Positions 25,465 through 34,108 of a stretch of 64,000 nt of DNA are shown here, piece after piece. Origin of the DNA: Pseudomonas sp. ANT_J12 (GTDB lineage Bacteria > Pseudomonadota > Gammaproteobacteria > Pseudomonadales > Pseudomonadaceae); NCBI RefSeq assembly GCF_008370045.1, contig NZ_VOBN01000013.1, forward strand, positions 116,603-180,602, written 5' to 3'. Numbering within the stretch: the first letter of the stretch is position 1; each line of letters begins with the position of its first letter. The notes under the pieces are model-generated. The model was given only the letters and a program-made list of their open reading frames with translations. It was not told the DNA's origin and made no database searches. The position numbers and the translations under genes were made by a program.

Positions 25465-25576
25465 TGATCGTTCCCACGCTCTGCGTGGGAATGCCTCAAC
25501 GGACGCTCCGCGTTCGGCTCTGAAGGGACGCGGAGCGTCCCGGGCTGCATGCCCACGCAGAGCGTGGGAACGATCA
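25465..25576. repeat. family-C palindrome abutting the maoC stop
   Basis: Inverted repeat with arms TGATCGTTCCCACGCTCTGC and GCAGAGCGTGGGAACGATCA. The right arm ends directly at the maoC stop codon (25577-25579). It is the second copy within the tandem duplication. Other family-C copies are at about 38.2, 46.0 and 48.1 kb. Confidence 0.88.
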
Positions 25577-26431
25577 TCAGGCCACCGGCCGCCAATGCCC
25601 GACCATATGCTCCAATTCCCCGGCGCCGACCAACTGCAAATCGCCACTGGACGCCGCCGCACTGGCCAGCAACGTCACTTCGCTGGGCAAGCGCACCGGT
25701 TTGCGAAACTGCACGGCAATCTCAATGTTCGCCGTCGGCAGATGATCGGCCAGCGCTGCCAGGGTCCGCGCCTTGTTCCACAGGCCGTGGGCAATCGCCG
25801 TAGGAAAGCCGAACAGCTTGGCGCTGGCCGCACTCAGGTGAATCGGGTTGTAGTCCCCGGACACCTTGGCGTATTGCCGGCCAATGTCCGCCGGGGCTTT
25901 CCAGCGCGCCACTTCCGTCAGCGCCAGCGTCGTCGCCAACTCATCCTCCACCGGCTCGCCCTCGAGCTTGACCCCGCGACACAGCATCTGGCTTTCGGCC
26001 TCCCACAGCGTGCCGAGTTGATCGTCCAGCGTCGTCACCAGATCGAACGTCGCGCCCTTGGCATGGGGTTGCAGGTTTTGCACTTGCACACTGACCCGCA
26101 CACGGCCCACCCCGCCCATGGGCCGCAGCACGCGAATGCGGTTGCTCAGGTGAATCAGCCCCAACAGCGGAAAGGGAAACTCCCTGGCGGTGAGCAATTG
26201 CATCTGCAAGGCAAAGGCGAGGATGTGGGGATAGGTCGGTGGCAGCAGGCCGTTGTCCGCAAAACCACAGACCTTGCGGTACGCCGCCAGGCGTTTTGGA
26301 TCGACGTCGAGCCAGCAGCGCAAACCGCTATCGGGCAGGGTGGTGCCGGTGATTTTTCGGCGCGTGGCCGCCCGCACATACAACCCGGGCAGGCTTGGTT
26401 CACGGTTGAGGGTGTGCCAGTCGATGATCAT
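25577..26431 (-). CDS. MaoC-family (R)-enoyl-CoA/ACP hydratase
   Basis: 284-residue double-hotdog dehydratase. The C-terminal half carries the hydratase-2 signature YAKVSGDYNPIHLS with catalytic D193 and H198; the N-terminal half (PTYPHILAFALQMQLL) is a second hotdog. It would hydrate enoyl thioesters to (R)-3-hydroxyacyl thioesters. It follows the long-form fabG by 2 bases on the same strand. The set maoC-fabG with a divergent thiolase matches the mycobacterial htdX-fabG4-fadA2 arrangement. Its 3' end has been duplicated downstream. Confidence 0.87.
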   Translation of the reverse strand: MIIDWHTLNREPSLPGLYVRAATRRKITGTTLPDSGLRCWLDVDPKRLAAYRKVCGFADNGLLPPTYPHILAFALQMQLLTAREFPFPLLGLIHLSNRIRVLRPMGGVGRVRVSVQVQNLQPHAKGATFDLVTTLDDQLGTLWEAESQMLCRGVKLEGEPVEDELATTLALTEVARWKAPADIGRQYAKVSGDYNPIHLSAASAKLFGFPTAIAHGLWNKARTLAALADHLPTANIEIAVQFRKPVRLPSEVTLLASAAASSGDLQLVGAGELEHMVGHWRPVA

Positions 26432-26433
26432 CG

Positions 26434-27786
26434 CTACGCTCCCAGAACACTTTGCCCACACACCCGCAACGCCTGCCCGGTAAACGCGCCGGTGCCCGGT
26501 TGCGCGAGCCAGGCCACCGCCTCGGCGACGTCTTGCGGCAAACCGCCCTGGCCCAGCGAACTCATGCGTCGGCCCGCTTCACGCAGGGCAAACGGAATGT
26601 GTGCGGTCATCTGGGTTTCGATAAACCCCGGCGCCACGGCGTTGATGCTGATCCCGCGCTCATGCAACAGCGGCGCCCAGGCTTGGGCCAGGCCGATCAG
26701 CCCGGCCTTGCTCGCGGCGTAATTGGTTTGCCCGCGATTGCCGGCGATGCCGCTGATCGAGGCCAGCAAAATCACCCGGCCGTTGTCGTGCAGGGTGCCG
26801 GCGTCGAGCAGGGCCTTGGTCAACACTTGCGGCGCATTGAGGTTGACCGCCAGCACCGCGTCCCAGAATTCCGGGGTCATGTTGGCCAGGGTTTTGTCGC
26901 GGGTGATGCCGGCGTTATGCACCACGATGTCGACGCCGTCGGGCAAGTGTTCGATCAACTGCGCGGCGGCATCGTCGGCGCAAATATCCAGGGTGATGCT
27001 GCGCCCGCCAAGGCGTGCGGCGAGGGCTTCGAGATCGGCCTTGGCCGGTGGCACGTCGAGCAGGATCACCTCGGCGCCGTCCCGGGCCAGGGTTTCGGCA
27101 ATCGAGGCGCCGATGCCGCGAGCGGCACCCGTCACCAGCGCCTTGCGCCCGGACAGTGGCCGCGTCCAGTCTTCGACCGGCGTGTCGCAGGCGTTCAAGC
27201 GAATCACTTGCCCGGAGACAAATGCGCTTTTCGGCGAGAGGAAAAACCGCAGTGGCCCTTCCAGTTGATTCTCGGCGCCTTCTCCGACGTAGATCAGCTG
27301 CAAGGTGCCACCGCTGCGCAATTCTTTGGCGAGGGAACGGCTGAACCCTTCCAGGGCACGCTGGACGCTGGAGGCGATCGGGTCGCTCAAGGACTCCGGC
27401 GCCCGGCCCAGAATCACCAGGTGTGCACTGTGATCGAGGTTTTTCATCAGCGGCTGAAAGAACTCGCGCAGCTGTTTGAGCTGATCGGTTTGCACCAGGT
27501 GACTGGCATCGAACACCACGGCTTTGAGTTTCGGGCCGTGGCCGGGAATCCACGCGGTGGCCAGGGACGGCTCGGTGCCGTAGCTGTAGATTGCGTCGGT
27601 CAGGCGGTTGGCGAAGGCGCTGACTTTTTCTGTCAACGGTCCGCCACCCATCAGCAATGCGCCTTCGACCGGCCGCAGGCGCCCGGCCTGCCAGCGTTCC
27701 AGACGCACCGGCGACGGCAGGCCCATGGCCCCGACCAGGCGATGGCCGATGGACGAATTGGCGAAGTCGATATAACGGTCTGACAT
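26434..27786 (-). CDS. long-form (FabG4-type) 3-oxoacyl reductase
   Basis: 450 residues. The N-terminal ~205 residues form a flavodoxin-like domain without a cofactor motif. The C-terminal SDR domain has the nucleotide motif VTGAARGIGASIAE (218-231), NAG at 291-293 and the catalytic S343, Y356, K360 (TNYAASKAG). The length matches high-molecular-weight FabG4 reductases, which use NAD(H) and act on CoA thioesters, rather than the ~245-residue housekeeping FabG. Co-transcribed with maoC. Confidence 0.88.
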   Translation of the reverse strand: MSDRYIDFANSSIGHRLVGAMGLPSPVRLERWQAGRLRPVEGALLMGGGPLTEKVSAFANRLTDAIYSYGTEPSLATAWIPGHGPKLKAVVFDASHLVQTDQLKQLREFFQPLMKNLDHSAHLVILGRAPESLSDPIASSVQRALEGFSRSLAKELRSGGTLQLIYVGEGAENQLEGPLRFFLSPKSAFVSGQVIRLNACDTPVEDWTRPLSGRKALVTGAARGIGASIAETLARDGAEVILLDVPPAKADLEALAARLGGRSITLDICADDAAAQLIEHLPDGVDIVVHNAGITRDKTLANMTPEFWDAVLAVNLNAPQVLTKALLDAGTLHDNGRVILLASISGIAGNRGQTNYAASKAGLIGLAQAWAPLLHERGISINAVAPGFIETQMTAHIPFALREAGRRMSSLGQGGLPQDVAEAVAWLAQPGTGAFTGQALRVCGQSVLGA

Positions 27787-28128
27787 GGAACGCTCTCCGG
27801 CAGCTGGGGTTCAAAGTGTGGACCATGAATGGCGATCAGTCGTTCGATCCACGAGATAAGGCCTACGCTAGAACACAGGTGATTGATGTGTAGCAGGACT
27901 TTCGGGGAAATGCAGAACCTGTGGCGAGGGAGCTTGTGTGGCGAGGGTGGCTTGCCCCCGTTCGGCTGCGAAGCAGTCGGAAAACCATCCCCTGCGGTGT
28001 ATTTGATGTATCGCGATTACGGGTTTGGGGGCGCTTCGCGACCCAACGGGGGCAAGCCCCCTCGCCACAGGCCACCCGTTCCCACAGTGGATCGCATTCA
28101 TATTTGAATATTTGGAAAGGAGCATTTC
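27787..28128. repeat. divergent fabG/thiolase region with nested family-A palindrome (27919-28070)
   Basis: 342-bp gap between the divergent fabG-maoC and thiolase genes. It holds a family-A palindrome whose left arm is partly doubled (GTGGCGAGGGAGCTTGTGTG then GCGAGGGTGGCTTGCCCCCG) while the right arm (GGGGGCAAGCCCCCTCGCCA) is single. The thiolase ATG has GGAAAGGAG just upstream. No operator is evident. Confidence 0.75.
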
Positions 28129-29406
28129 ATGACTCAGCTGCGCCGCGTCGCGATCATTGGCGGTAACCGTATCCCTTTCGCCCGTTCCAACGGGCCGTAC
28201 GCCACCGCCAGTAACCAGGCGATGCTCACCGCAGCGCTCGAAGGCTTGATCGAACGTTTCAACCTGCACGGTTTGCGCATGGGCGAAGTGGCGGCGGGGG
28301 CGGTGCTCAAGCATTCCCGGGATTTCAACCTGACCCGCGAATGCGTGCTCGGCTCGCGGCTGTCGCCGACCACCCCGGCCTACGACATCCAGCAAGCCTG
28401 CGGCACCGGTCTGGAAGCGGCGCTGCTGGTGGCCAACAAAATCGCCCTCGGTCAGATCGAGTGCGGCATTGCCGGCGGTGTCGACACCACGTCCGACGCG
28501 CCAATCGGCATCAATGAAGGCCTGCGCAAAATCCTCCTGCAAGCCAACCGCGCCAAGACCACCGGCGACAAACTGAAAACTTTTCTGCAACTGCGTCCCG
28601 GTCACTTGATCCCCGAGTTCCCGCGCAACGGCGAACCGCGCACGGGCCTGTCCATGGGCGAGCATTGCGAGTTGATGGCCCAGACCTGGAACATCCCCCG
28701 GGCCGAGCAGGACCAACTGGCCCTCGAAAGCCATCAGAAACTCGCCGCGTCCTACGCCGAAGGCTGGCACAACGACCTGATGACGCCGTTCCTCGGCCTG
28801 ACCCGCGACAACAACCTGCGCCCGGACCTGACCCTGGAAAAACTCGCCTCGCTCAAACCGGCGTTCGAGAAAAGCGCCAAGGGCACCATGACCGCAGGCA
28901 ACTCCACACCGCTCACCGACGGCGCCTCGCTGGTGTTGTTGGGCAGTGAGGAATGGGCCAAGGAACGCGGCTTGCCGATCCTCGCCTATTTGCGCGATGG
29001 CGAAGCGGCGGCGGTGGATTTCGTCAACGGCGCCGAAGGCCTGCTGATGGCGCCGGCGTATGCGGTGCCGCGCTTGCTGGCGCGCAATGGCCTGACCTTG
29101 CAGGACTTCGACTACTACGAAATCCACGAAGCCTTCGCCGCCCAGGTGCTGTGCACGTTGAAGGCCTGGGAAGACCCGCAATACTGCAAAACCCGCCTCG
29201 GCCTCGACGCGCCGCTGGGCTCCATCGACCGCAGCCGCCTCAACGTCAAGGGCAGTTCACTGGCAGCCGGGCACCCGTTTGCCGCGACGGGCGGGCGCAT
29301 CGTCGCCAACCTGGCGAAGTTGCTGGACGCGGCGGGCAAGGGGCGCGGGCTGATCTCTATCTGCGCGGCTGGCGGCCAAGGCGTAACAGCCATCATCGAA
29401 CGCTAA
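28129..29406 (+). CDS. FadI-like acetyl-CoA C-acyltransferase
   Basis: 425-residue thiolase. Acyl-accepting Cys C91 lies in DIQQACGTGLEAALL, the catalytic His in YEIHEAFAAQVL and SSLAAGHPFAATGGR, and the second Cys in ISICAAGGQG. Length and the long insert fit the FadI/FadA2 class, acting in thiolytic cleavage (or condensation) of 3-ketoacyl-CoA. Divergent from the FabG4-type reductase and MaoC hydratase, with which it forms a three-enzyme acyl-CoA set. Confidence 0.9.
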   Translation: MTQLRRVAIIGGNRIPFARSNGPYATASNQAMLTAALEGLIERFNLHGLRMGEVAAGAVLKHSRDFNLTRECVLGSRLSPTTPAYDIQQACGTGLEAALLVANKIALGQIECGIAGGVDTTSDAPIGINEGLRKILLQANRAKTTGDKLKTFLQLRPGHLIPEFPRNGEPRTGLSMGEHCELMAQTWNIPRAEQDQLALESHQKLAASYAEGWHNDLMTPFLGLTRDNNLRPDLTLEKLASLKPAFEKSAKGTMTAGNSTPLTDGASLVLLGSEEWAKERGLPILAYLRDGEAAAVDFVNGAEGLLMAPAYAVPRLLARNGLTLQDFDYYEIHEAFAAQVLCTLKAWEDPQYCKTRLGLDAPLGSIDRSRLNVKGSSLAAGHPFAATGGRIVANLAKLLDAAGKGRGLISICAAGGQGVTAIIER

Positions 29407-29436
29407 GGCGCACGAAGCTAATGCGGGGAGGGCTTT

Positions 29437-29569
29437 TGTGGCGAGGGGGCTTGCCCCCGTTCGGCTGCGAAGCAGTCGTAAAACCATTACACGCGATTCG
29501 CCTGATGCATTTAGGTGGCAAGTTTTGGGGCCGCTTCGCAACCCAACGGGGGCAAGCCCCCTCGCCACA
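29437..29569. repeat. family-A palindrome
   Basis: Arms TGTGGCGAGGGGGCTTGCCC and GGGCAAGCCCCCTCGCCACA flank a spacer with CGAAGCAGTCGTAAAACCAT. It sits 30 bases after the thiolase stop and may mark its transcript end. Confidence 0.85.
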
Positions 29570-29663
29570 AAGGTTCGCTCCACCTTGGAGGATTGTGTTT
29601 GTCAGGGCGGGCAAGTTGGCCTAACGTCGCGTTATCTGCCGTCCTGCGACACAAGGCTCAACA

Positions 29664-30455
29664 ATGACGTCCAACGGACAACTTTCCCTCGAACGTTCAA
29701 TCCCGGCGCTAACCGCCTTACCGCGGCCACTGTTCGCCCGCGCCGAAAGCCTCAACGCTGGTTCCTGGACACCACCCCATCGCCACGATTGGGTGCAGTT
29801 CTCCTACGCCATCAGTGGCGTGCTCGGTGTGCACACCGCCGAGGGCAGTTTCTTCGCGCCGCCGCAGTGGGGCATCTGGATTCCCGCCGATCTCGAACAC
29901 CAGGTGGTGACCTCGATGCGCGCCGAGATGCGCAGCCTGTATGTGCGACGTGAAGATTGCGCCTGGGCGGACGGGCGTTGCCGGGTGCTCGAAGTGACGC
30001 CCCTGGCCCGGGAACTGATCAAGAGTTTTTGCCTGTTGCCGGTGGAATATCCACAGGGCGACAGCCAGGAAGCGCGGCTGGTGAATGTGTTGCTGGATCA
30101 GTTGGCGAATCTGCCGGAAGTCGAGTTCTCGCTGCCGCTGCCCCGGCATGAACGCTTGCTCGGGTTGTGCAACGAGCTGATCGAGAATCCGGAGCTGAAC
30201 GTGACGTTGCACGCGTGGGCGGGGCGCTTGGGCACGTCGGAGAAAACGTTAATGCGGCTGTTTCAGCGCGAAACCGGCTTGAGCTTTCGCGGCTGGCGCC
30301 AGCGTGCGCGGCTGCTGTCGTCGCTGAGTTTGCTGGAGGAGGGCGAAAGCGTGACCAATGCGGCGCTGGCGTGTGGGTATGACTCGACGTCGGCGTTTAT
30401 TGCGGCGTTCAAGGGGTTGTTCGGGTTTACCCCGGGGGAATTGTTTCGGCAGTAA
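29664..30455 (+). CDS. AraC-family transcriptional regulator with cupin domain
   Basis: 263 residues. The N-terminal AraC-type cupin contains the metal/ligand motif WTPPHRHDWVQFSYAISG. The C-terminal AraC DNA-binding domain has two helix-turn-helices (TLHAWAGRLGTSEKTLMRLF and VTNAALACGYDSTSAFIAAF) and ends FGFTPGELFRQ. It regulates an unknown target; no adjacent divergent gene points to one. ATG at 29664 is preceded by a weak ribosome site. Confidence 0.9.
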   Translation: MTSNGQLSLERSIPALTALPRPLFARAESLNAGSWTPPHRHDWVQFSYAISGVLGVHTAEGSFFAPPQWGIWIPADLEHQVVTSMRAEMRSLYVRREDCAWADGRCRVLEVTPLARELIKSFCLLPVEYPQGDSQEARLVNVLLDQLANLPEVEFSLPLPRHERLLGLCNELIENPELNVTLHAWAGRLGTSEKTLMRLFQRETGLSFRGWRQRARLLSSLSLLEEGESVTNAALACGYDSTSAFIAAFKGLFGFTPGELFRQ

Positions 30456-30456
30456 T

Positions 30457-30588
30457 TGTGGCGAGGGAGCTTGCTCCCGCTGGAGCGCGAAGCGGTCCCA
30501 ATTCGGTCAACGCGGTGTATCAGGTATTTCGCGTTTTCCGGTTTGCGACTGCTTCGCAGCCGAGCGGGAGCAAGCTCCCTCGCCACAG
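30457..30588. repeat. family-A palindrome between convergent genes
   Basis: Arms TGTGGCGAGGGAGCTTGCTC and GAGCAAGCTCCCTCGCCACA. It begins directly after the araC-type stop and ends 14 bases before the chemoreceptor stop, so it may form the shared transcript end of the two convergent genes. Confidence 0.87.
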
Positions 30589-30601
30589 GTATCGGTGCGG
30601 A

Positions 30602-32548
30602 TCAAGTCCTGAACCGACGAACCAACCCATCCAGCTCATTCGACAACCCGGCCAAACTCTGGGAATCCAGGCGTGCCGAGTTCGCCAGTTCCGCCACCAA
30701 CTGCGCATCACCATGAATCTGGCTGATGTGCCGATTGATGTCTTCCGCCACCTGATGCTGCTCTTCCGCCGCCGTCGCAATCTGGGTGTTCATATCGCGA
30801 ATCACATCCACCGACTCACGAATCAGCCCGAAGCTGCTGCACGCTTCGCCAATGCGCGTCACCGACTGCTGCGACACTTCCAGGCTCGCGTGCATCTGCT
30901 GCGTGACCTGGCTGGTGCGCTTGGCGAGGGTGCCGAGCAAACCGTCGATTTCTGCCGTGGAATCGGCCGTGCGTTTGGCCAGGGCGCGAACTTCATCCGC
31001 CACCACCGCAAACCCACGACCTTGTTCACCGGCCCGCGCCGCCTCAATCGCCGCGTTCAGCGCCAACAGGTTGGTCTGTTCGGCAATCGAGCGAATCGTC
31101 CCGAGAATCGACTGAATGTCATTGCTGTCGCGTTCCAGTTGCTGCATCGACTGCGCTGACGATTCGATTTCCTGACTCAGGCGATCGACGCTGGTCACCG
31201 CGGCATCGATCTGCTGCTGACCTTCGCGCGCCTGGCGTTGGCCACTGTCGGCCGACTCGGCGGCCTGGCTGCACGAACGGGCGACTTCGTTGGCGGTGGC
31301 GACCATTTCGTGGAACGCCGTGGACACCATGTCCACCGCTTCGCGCTGGCGCCCGGCGGCTTCGGCCATGTCGCTGGAGACCCGGGTCGAGCTCTGGGAA
31401 GTGGCGAGGATTCTGTTGGCGGCGCCACCGATGTTTTGAATCAGGTTACGGATCGCCGACAGGAACTGGTTGAACCAGCTGGCCAGTTGCGCGGTTTCGT
31501 CGCTGCCACGGATTTCCAGGTTCTTGGTCAGGTCGCCTTCGCCCTGGGCGATGCCTTCCAGACCGCTGGCCACGCTGCTGATTGGCCGCACAATGACACG
31601 GGCGAAACTGGCGCCGACGATGGCGAAGAACACCGCCAGTACCCCGGCAATGCCCGCGATCAACCAAGTTAGCTGAGTAACGGAGCTCATCACATCGGCT
31701 TGCTTGATCAGGCCGATAAAGGTCCAGCCCAGTTGCTCCGACGGCCAGACGTTGGCCATGTAGCGCTCGCCATTCAACTCGACTTCCACCAGGCCTTTGC
31801 CGGCCTTGGCCAGTTGCGCATAGCCCTCGCCGAGGCTGCCCAGGGCCTTGAAGTTGTGCTCCGGCTGTTTCGGATCGACCAGCACGGTGCCGCTGTTTTC
31901 CAGCAGCATCAGGTAGCCGGTTTCGCCGAGTTTGATCTGTTTGACGATTTCGGTGAGCTGCTTGAGCGTCACGTCGATGCTGACCACGCCGCCGTTGCTG
32001 CCCAACTTGTTATCGATGGTGCGCACGGTGCTGACGTACGTCGCGTCGTCCTGGGCCCAATAGTAGGCCTCGGTGCGGAACGGCTTGCCGGGCTTGGCCT
32101 GGGCAGCCTTGTACCAGGGGCGCTGGCGCGGGTCGTAATTGTTCAGTTTTGCGTCATCCGGCCAGGACACATAACCGCCGGCGGCGGTGCCGACGATCGC
32201 GTAGGCGTAGGACGGATGGCTGTTGCCCAGATCCTGGAGGAACGCGAAGACCTTTTTGTCCATCTCGCCCTGGGGAATGGACTCGGCGTTGGCGGCCATG
32301 TAGGTCTTGAGGCTGTCGTCGGTGTTCTTGATCAGCGGTTGCGACGCCAGGTAATCGACGTTCTGGCTGATGCCGTCGAAGAACAGCTGCATGGCATTGC
32401 TGACCTGGCGAATCTCGCGGCCGCTACCGTCGACGAAATTGTCCTTGGCATCGCTGCGCAAGTTCAGCACGACCAGGGTGGCGACCAGCACCACCGGTAA
32501 GCAGGCGATGATTGCAAACGCCCAGGTCAACTTCTGTTTGATGTTCAT
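30602..32548 (-). CDS. methyl-accepting chemotaxis protein with dCache sensor
   Basis: 648 residues: first transmembrane helix (about 8-32, LTWAFAIIACLPVVLVATLV), a ~250-residue periplasmic dCache_1 domain (PSYAYAIVGTAAGGYVSWPD, DPRQRPWYKAAQAKPGKPF, VVSIDVTLKQLTEIV), the second helix (TWLIAGIAGVLAVFFAIVGA), HAMP, then the signalling domain with the conserved hairpin tip EQTNLLALNAAIEAARAGEQ. The DxxxR region (YYWAQDD, RQRPWY) suggests an amino-acid or amine ligand, which is inference. ATG at 32548 has GGAG 8 bases upstream; the frame is open far upstream without coding character. Confidence 0.92.
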   Translation of the reverse strand: MNIKQKLTWAFAIIACLPVVLVATLVVLNLRSDAKDNFVDGSGREIRQVSNAMQLFFDGISQNVDYLASQPLIKNTDDSLKTYMAANAESIPQGEMDKKVFAFLQDLGNSHPSYAYAIVGTAAGGYVSWPDDAKLNNYDPRQRPWYKAAQAKPGKPFRTEAYYWAQDDATYVSTVRTIDNKLGSNGGVVSIDVTLKQLTEIVKQIKLGETGYLMLLENSGTVLVDPKQPEHNFKALGSLGEGYAQLAKAGKGLVEVELNGERYMANVWPSEQLGWTFIGLIKQADVMSSVTQLTWLIAGIAGVLAVFFAIVGASFARVIVRPISSVASGLEGIAQGEGDLTKNLEIRGSDETAQLASWFNQFLSAIRNLIQNIGGAANRILATSQSSTRVSSDMAEAAGRQREAVDMVSTAFHEMVATANEVARSCSQAAESADSGQRQAREGQQQIDAAVTSVDRLSQEIESSAQSMQQLERDSNDIQSILGTIRSIAEQTNLLALNAAIEAARAGEQGRGFAVVADEVRALAKRTADSTAEIDGLLGTLAKRTSQVTQQMHASLEVSQQSVTRIGEACSSFGLIRESVDVIRDMNTQIATAAEEQHQVAEDINRHISQIHGDAQLVAELANSARLDSQSLAGLSNELDGLVRRFRT

Positions 32549-32994
32549 CCGCGCTCCAGATTTTCTTGTTGGCCCACGCAGTGCAGATGACTCGCGGATT
32601 ATTGGCAGCCGAAAACGGTGTAGTGGGACTCGGTTCCTTGAGTACGGCCTCGTCTTTTTGGTCAGGACGATTGTCGGACAAATCCTTTTCTCTCTGAGGA
32701 CTTCGGCCGAAAAAAGGGGAAATTGAGGCTCCTTGAGAAAAATCCGACAAATAGAAGGAATACGGATGTCAGCTTCTGTCGTAAATGCCCTTGCATCCCT
32801 TCGCCAACAAGTGCCGGCGGCTCGGCTATGATCTCCAACGGTCGTTGAGCGGCGGCGGATTTGCCGGAAAAATCCGGCACATTGTGTGCATCTGCAATGT
32901 TCATAGGTCGGCAACCCCTCCCCGAGGCGCGAGGATTGCCGTATAACGAATGACTTTCGCGTGTTTGGTAATAAAGGACCCACAATAAAAGCTG
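32549..32994. other. divergent chemoreceptor/RIO-kinase intergenic region
   Basis: 446-bp gap. It holds one short perfect hairpin TGCCGGA (32862-32868) / TCCGGCA (32873-32879) with an A4 loop, about 115 bases before the RIO-kinase start, and an AT-rich stretch at 32650-32765. Otherwise I see no gene. I looked for a flagellar sigma-28 promoter before the chemoreceptor and found only a weak partial match. Confidence 0.5.
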
Positions 32995-33888
32995 ATGAAG
33001 ACTCCAAAACGCATTGAACCCCTGATCGAGGACGGTCTGGTCGACGAGGTGCTGCGCCCACTCATGAGTGGTAAAGAAGCAGCTGTTTATGTGGTGCGCT
33101 GCGGTAACGAGCTACGTTGCGCGAAGGTCTACAAGGAGGCGAATAAACGCAGTTTCCGCCAGGCGGCCGAGTATCAGGAAGGCCGCAAGGTACGCAACAG
33201 CCGACAGGCTCGGGCGATGGCCAAGGGCTCCAAGTTCGGCAAGAAAGAAACCGAGGACGCCTGGCAGAACGCCGAAGTGGCGGCCCTGTTTCGTCTGGCC
33301 GGCGCCGGTGTGCGGGTGCCCAAGCCGTATGACTTCCTCGAAGGCGTACTGCTGATGGAACTGGTAGCCGACGAATACGGCGATGCCGCGCCGCGTCTGA
33401 ACGACGTGGTGCTGGAACCGGACCAGGCCCGTGAATACCACACGTTCCTGATCTCGCAGATCGTGCTGATGTTGTGTACCGGTCTGGTGCATGGCGACCT
33501 CTCGGAGTTCAACGTGCTGTTGACCCCGACCGGCCCGGTGATCATCGACCTGCCTCAGGCAGTGGACGCGGCGGGTAACAACCACGCGTTCACCATGCTG
33601 GAGCGGGACGTGGGCAACATGGCCTCTTACTTCGGGCGGTTTGCGCCGGAGTTGAAGAAGACCAAGTACGCCAAGGAAATGTGGGCCCTGTACGAAGCCG
33701 GCACCTTGCACCCGGCGAGCATCCTGACCGGCGAGTTCGATGAACCGGAAGAGCTGGCCGATGTGGGCGGCGTCATCCGCGAAATCGAGGCGGCACGCCT
33801 GGATGAAGAGCGCAAGCAAGCGGTGCGCGCGGCGGATGATGCGCCACCGGGCAAAACCGAAGAGCCGCCTCCACCCTGGATGCAGTGA
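32995..33888 (+). CDS. RIO-type serine protein kinase
   Basis: 297 residues with the RIO kinase fold. The N-terminal Gly-poor loop is followed by the ATP-contact K44 (RCAKVYKE), a flexible Lys/Arg-rich insert (RQARAMAKGSKFGKKETED), the catalytic loop HGDLSEFN (H166, D168, N173) and the metal-binding D185 in IIDLPQAVD. Bacterial RIO kinases of this size are common in Pseudomonas (PA4780 type); substrates are unknown. The acidic/Pro-rich tail ends PPPPWMQ. The gene is single with its own terminator. Confidence 0.9.
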   Translation: MKTPKRIEPLIEDGLVDEVLRPLMSGKEAAVYVVRCGNELRCAKVYKEANKRSFRQAAEYQEGRKVRNSRQARAMAKGSKFGKKETEDAWQNAEVAALFRLAGAGVRVPKPYDFLEGVLLMELVADEYGDAAPRLNDVVLEPDQAREYHTFLISQIVLMLCTGLVHGDLSEFNVLLTPTGPVIIDLPQAVDAAGNNHAFTMLERDVGNMASYFGRFAPELKKTKYAKEMWALYEAGTLHPASILTGEFDEPEELADVGGVIREIEAARLDEERKQAVRAADDAPPGKTEEPPPPWMQ

Positions 33889-33900
33889 TCGGTTAACAAA

Positions 33901-33926
33901 AAACCCGGCTTAAGCCGGGTTTTTTG
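33901..33926 (+). terminator. rho-independent terminator of the RIO kinase gene
   Basis: Palindrome AAACCCGGCTTAAGCCGGGTTT (33901-33922) followed by further T residues, 13 bases after the stop. A textbook intrinsic terminator. Confidence 0.93.
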
Positions 33927-33947
33927 TGGGACTGTGTTTTTGAGACC

Positions 33948-34055
33948 GTGGCGTCTGCATCGCGGGCAAACCTTGCTCCTACAGGGTTAGGCGTCGTATG
34001 GGATATCCCGGTCTGCGCAAACCCGTAGGAGCAAGGCTTGCCCGCGATGGCGTCA
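33948..34055. repeat. family-B palindrome
   Basis: Arms read GGCGTC..CGCGGGCAAACCTTGCTCCTAC and GTAGGAGCAAGGCTTGCCCG..GGCGTC around a GGGATATCCC centre. It lies between the RIO kinase terminator and the MFS gene. Confidence 0.8.
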
Positions 34056-34108
34056 AACCAGACAAACACATATCGTGTCGTCGACGCCAACACACTCAAG
34101 GATTGAAT

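Noticed and set aside
25212..25662. Several short minus-strand frames in the duplicated palindrome region
   Set aside because: They are translations of the palindromes and of the copied maoC end; the same peptide recurs in each copy. No start region.
26452..27783. 443-codon plus-strand frame opposite the long FabG
   Set aside because: Complete antisense shadow of an SDR enzyme with intact catalytic residues.
32549..32640. Flagellar sigma-28 promoter before the chemoreceptor gene
   Set aside because: A GCCAATAA-like -10 is present on the minus strand, but no TAAA-type -35 occurs at the proper distance.
33993..34108. N-terminal extension of the MFS gene back to 33998
   Set aside because: The extension translates the family-B palindrome; the GTG at 34109 has a properly spaced ribosome site.
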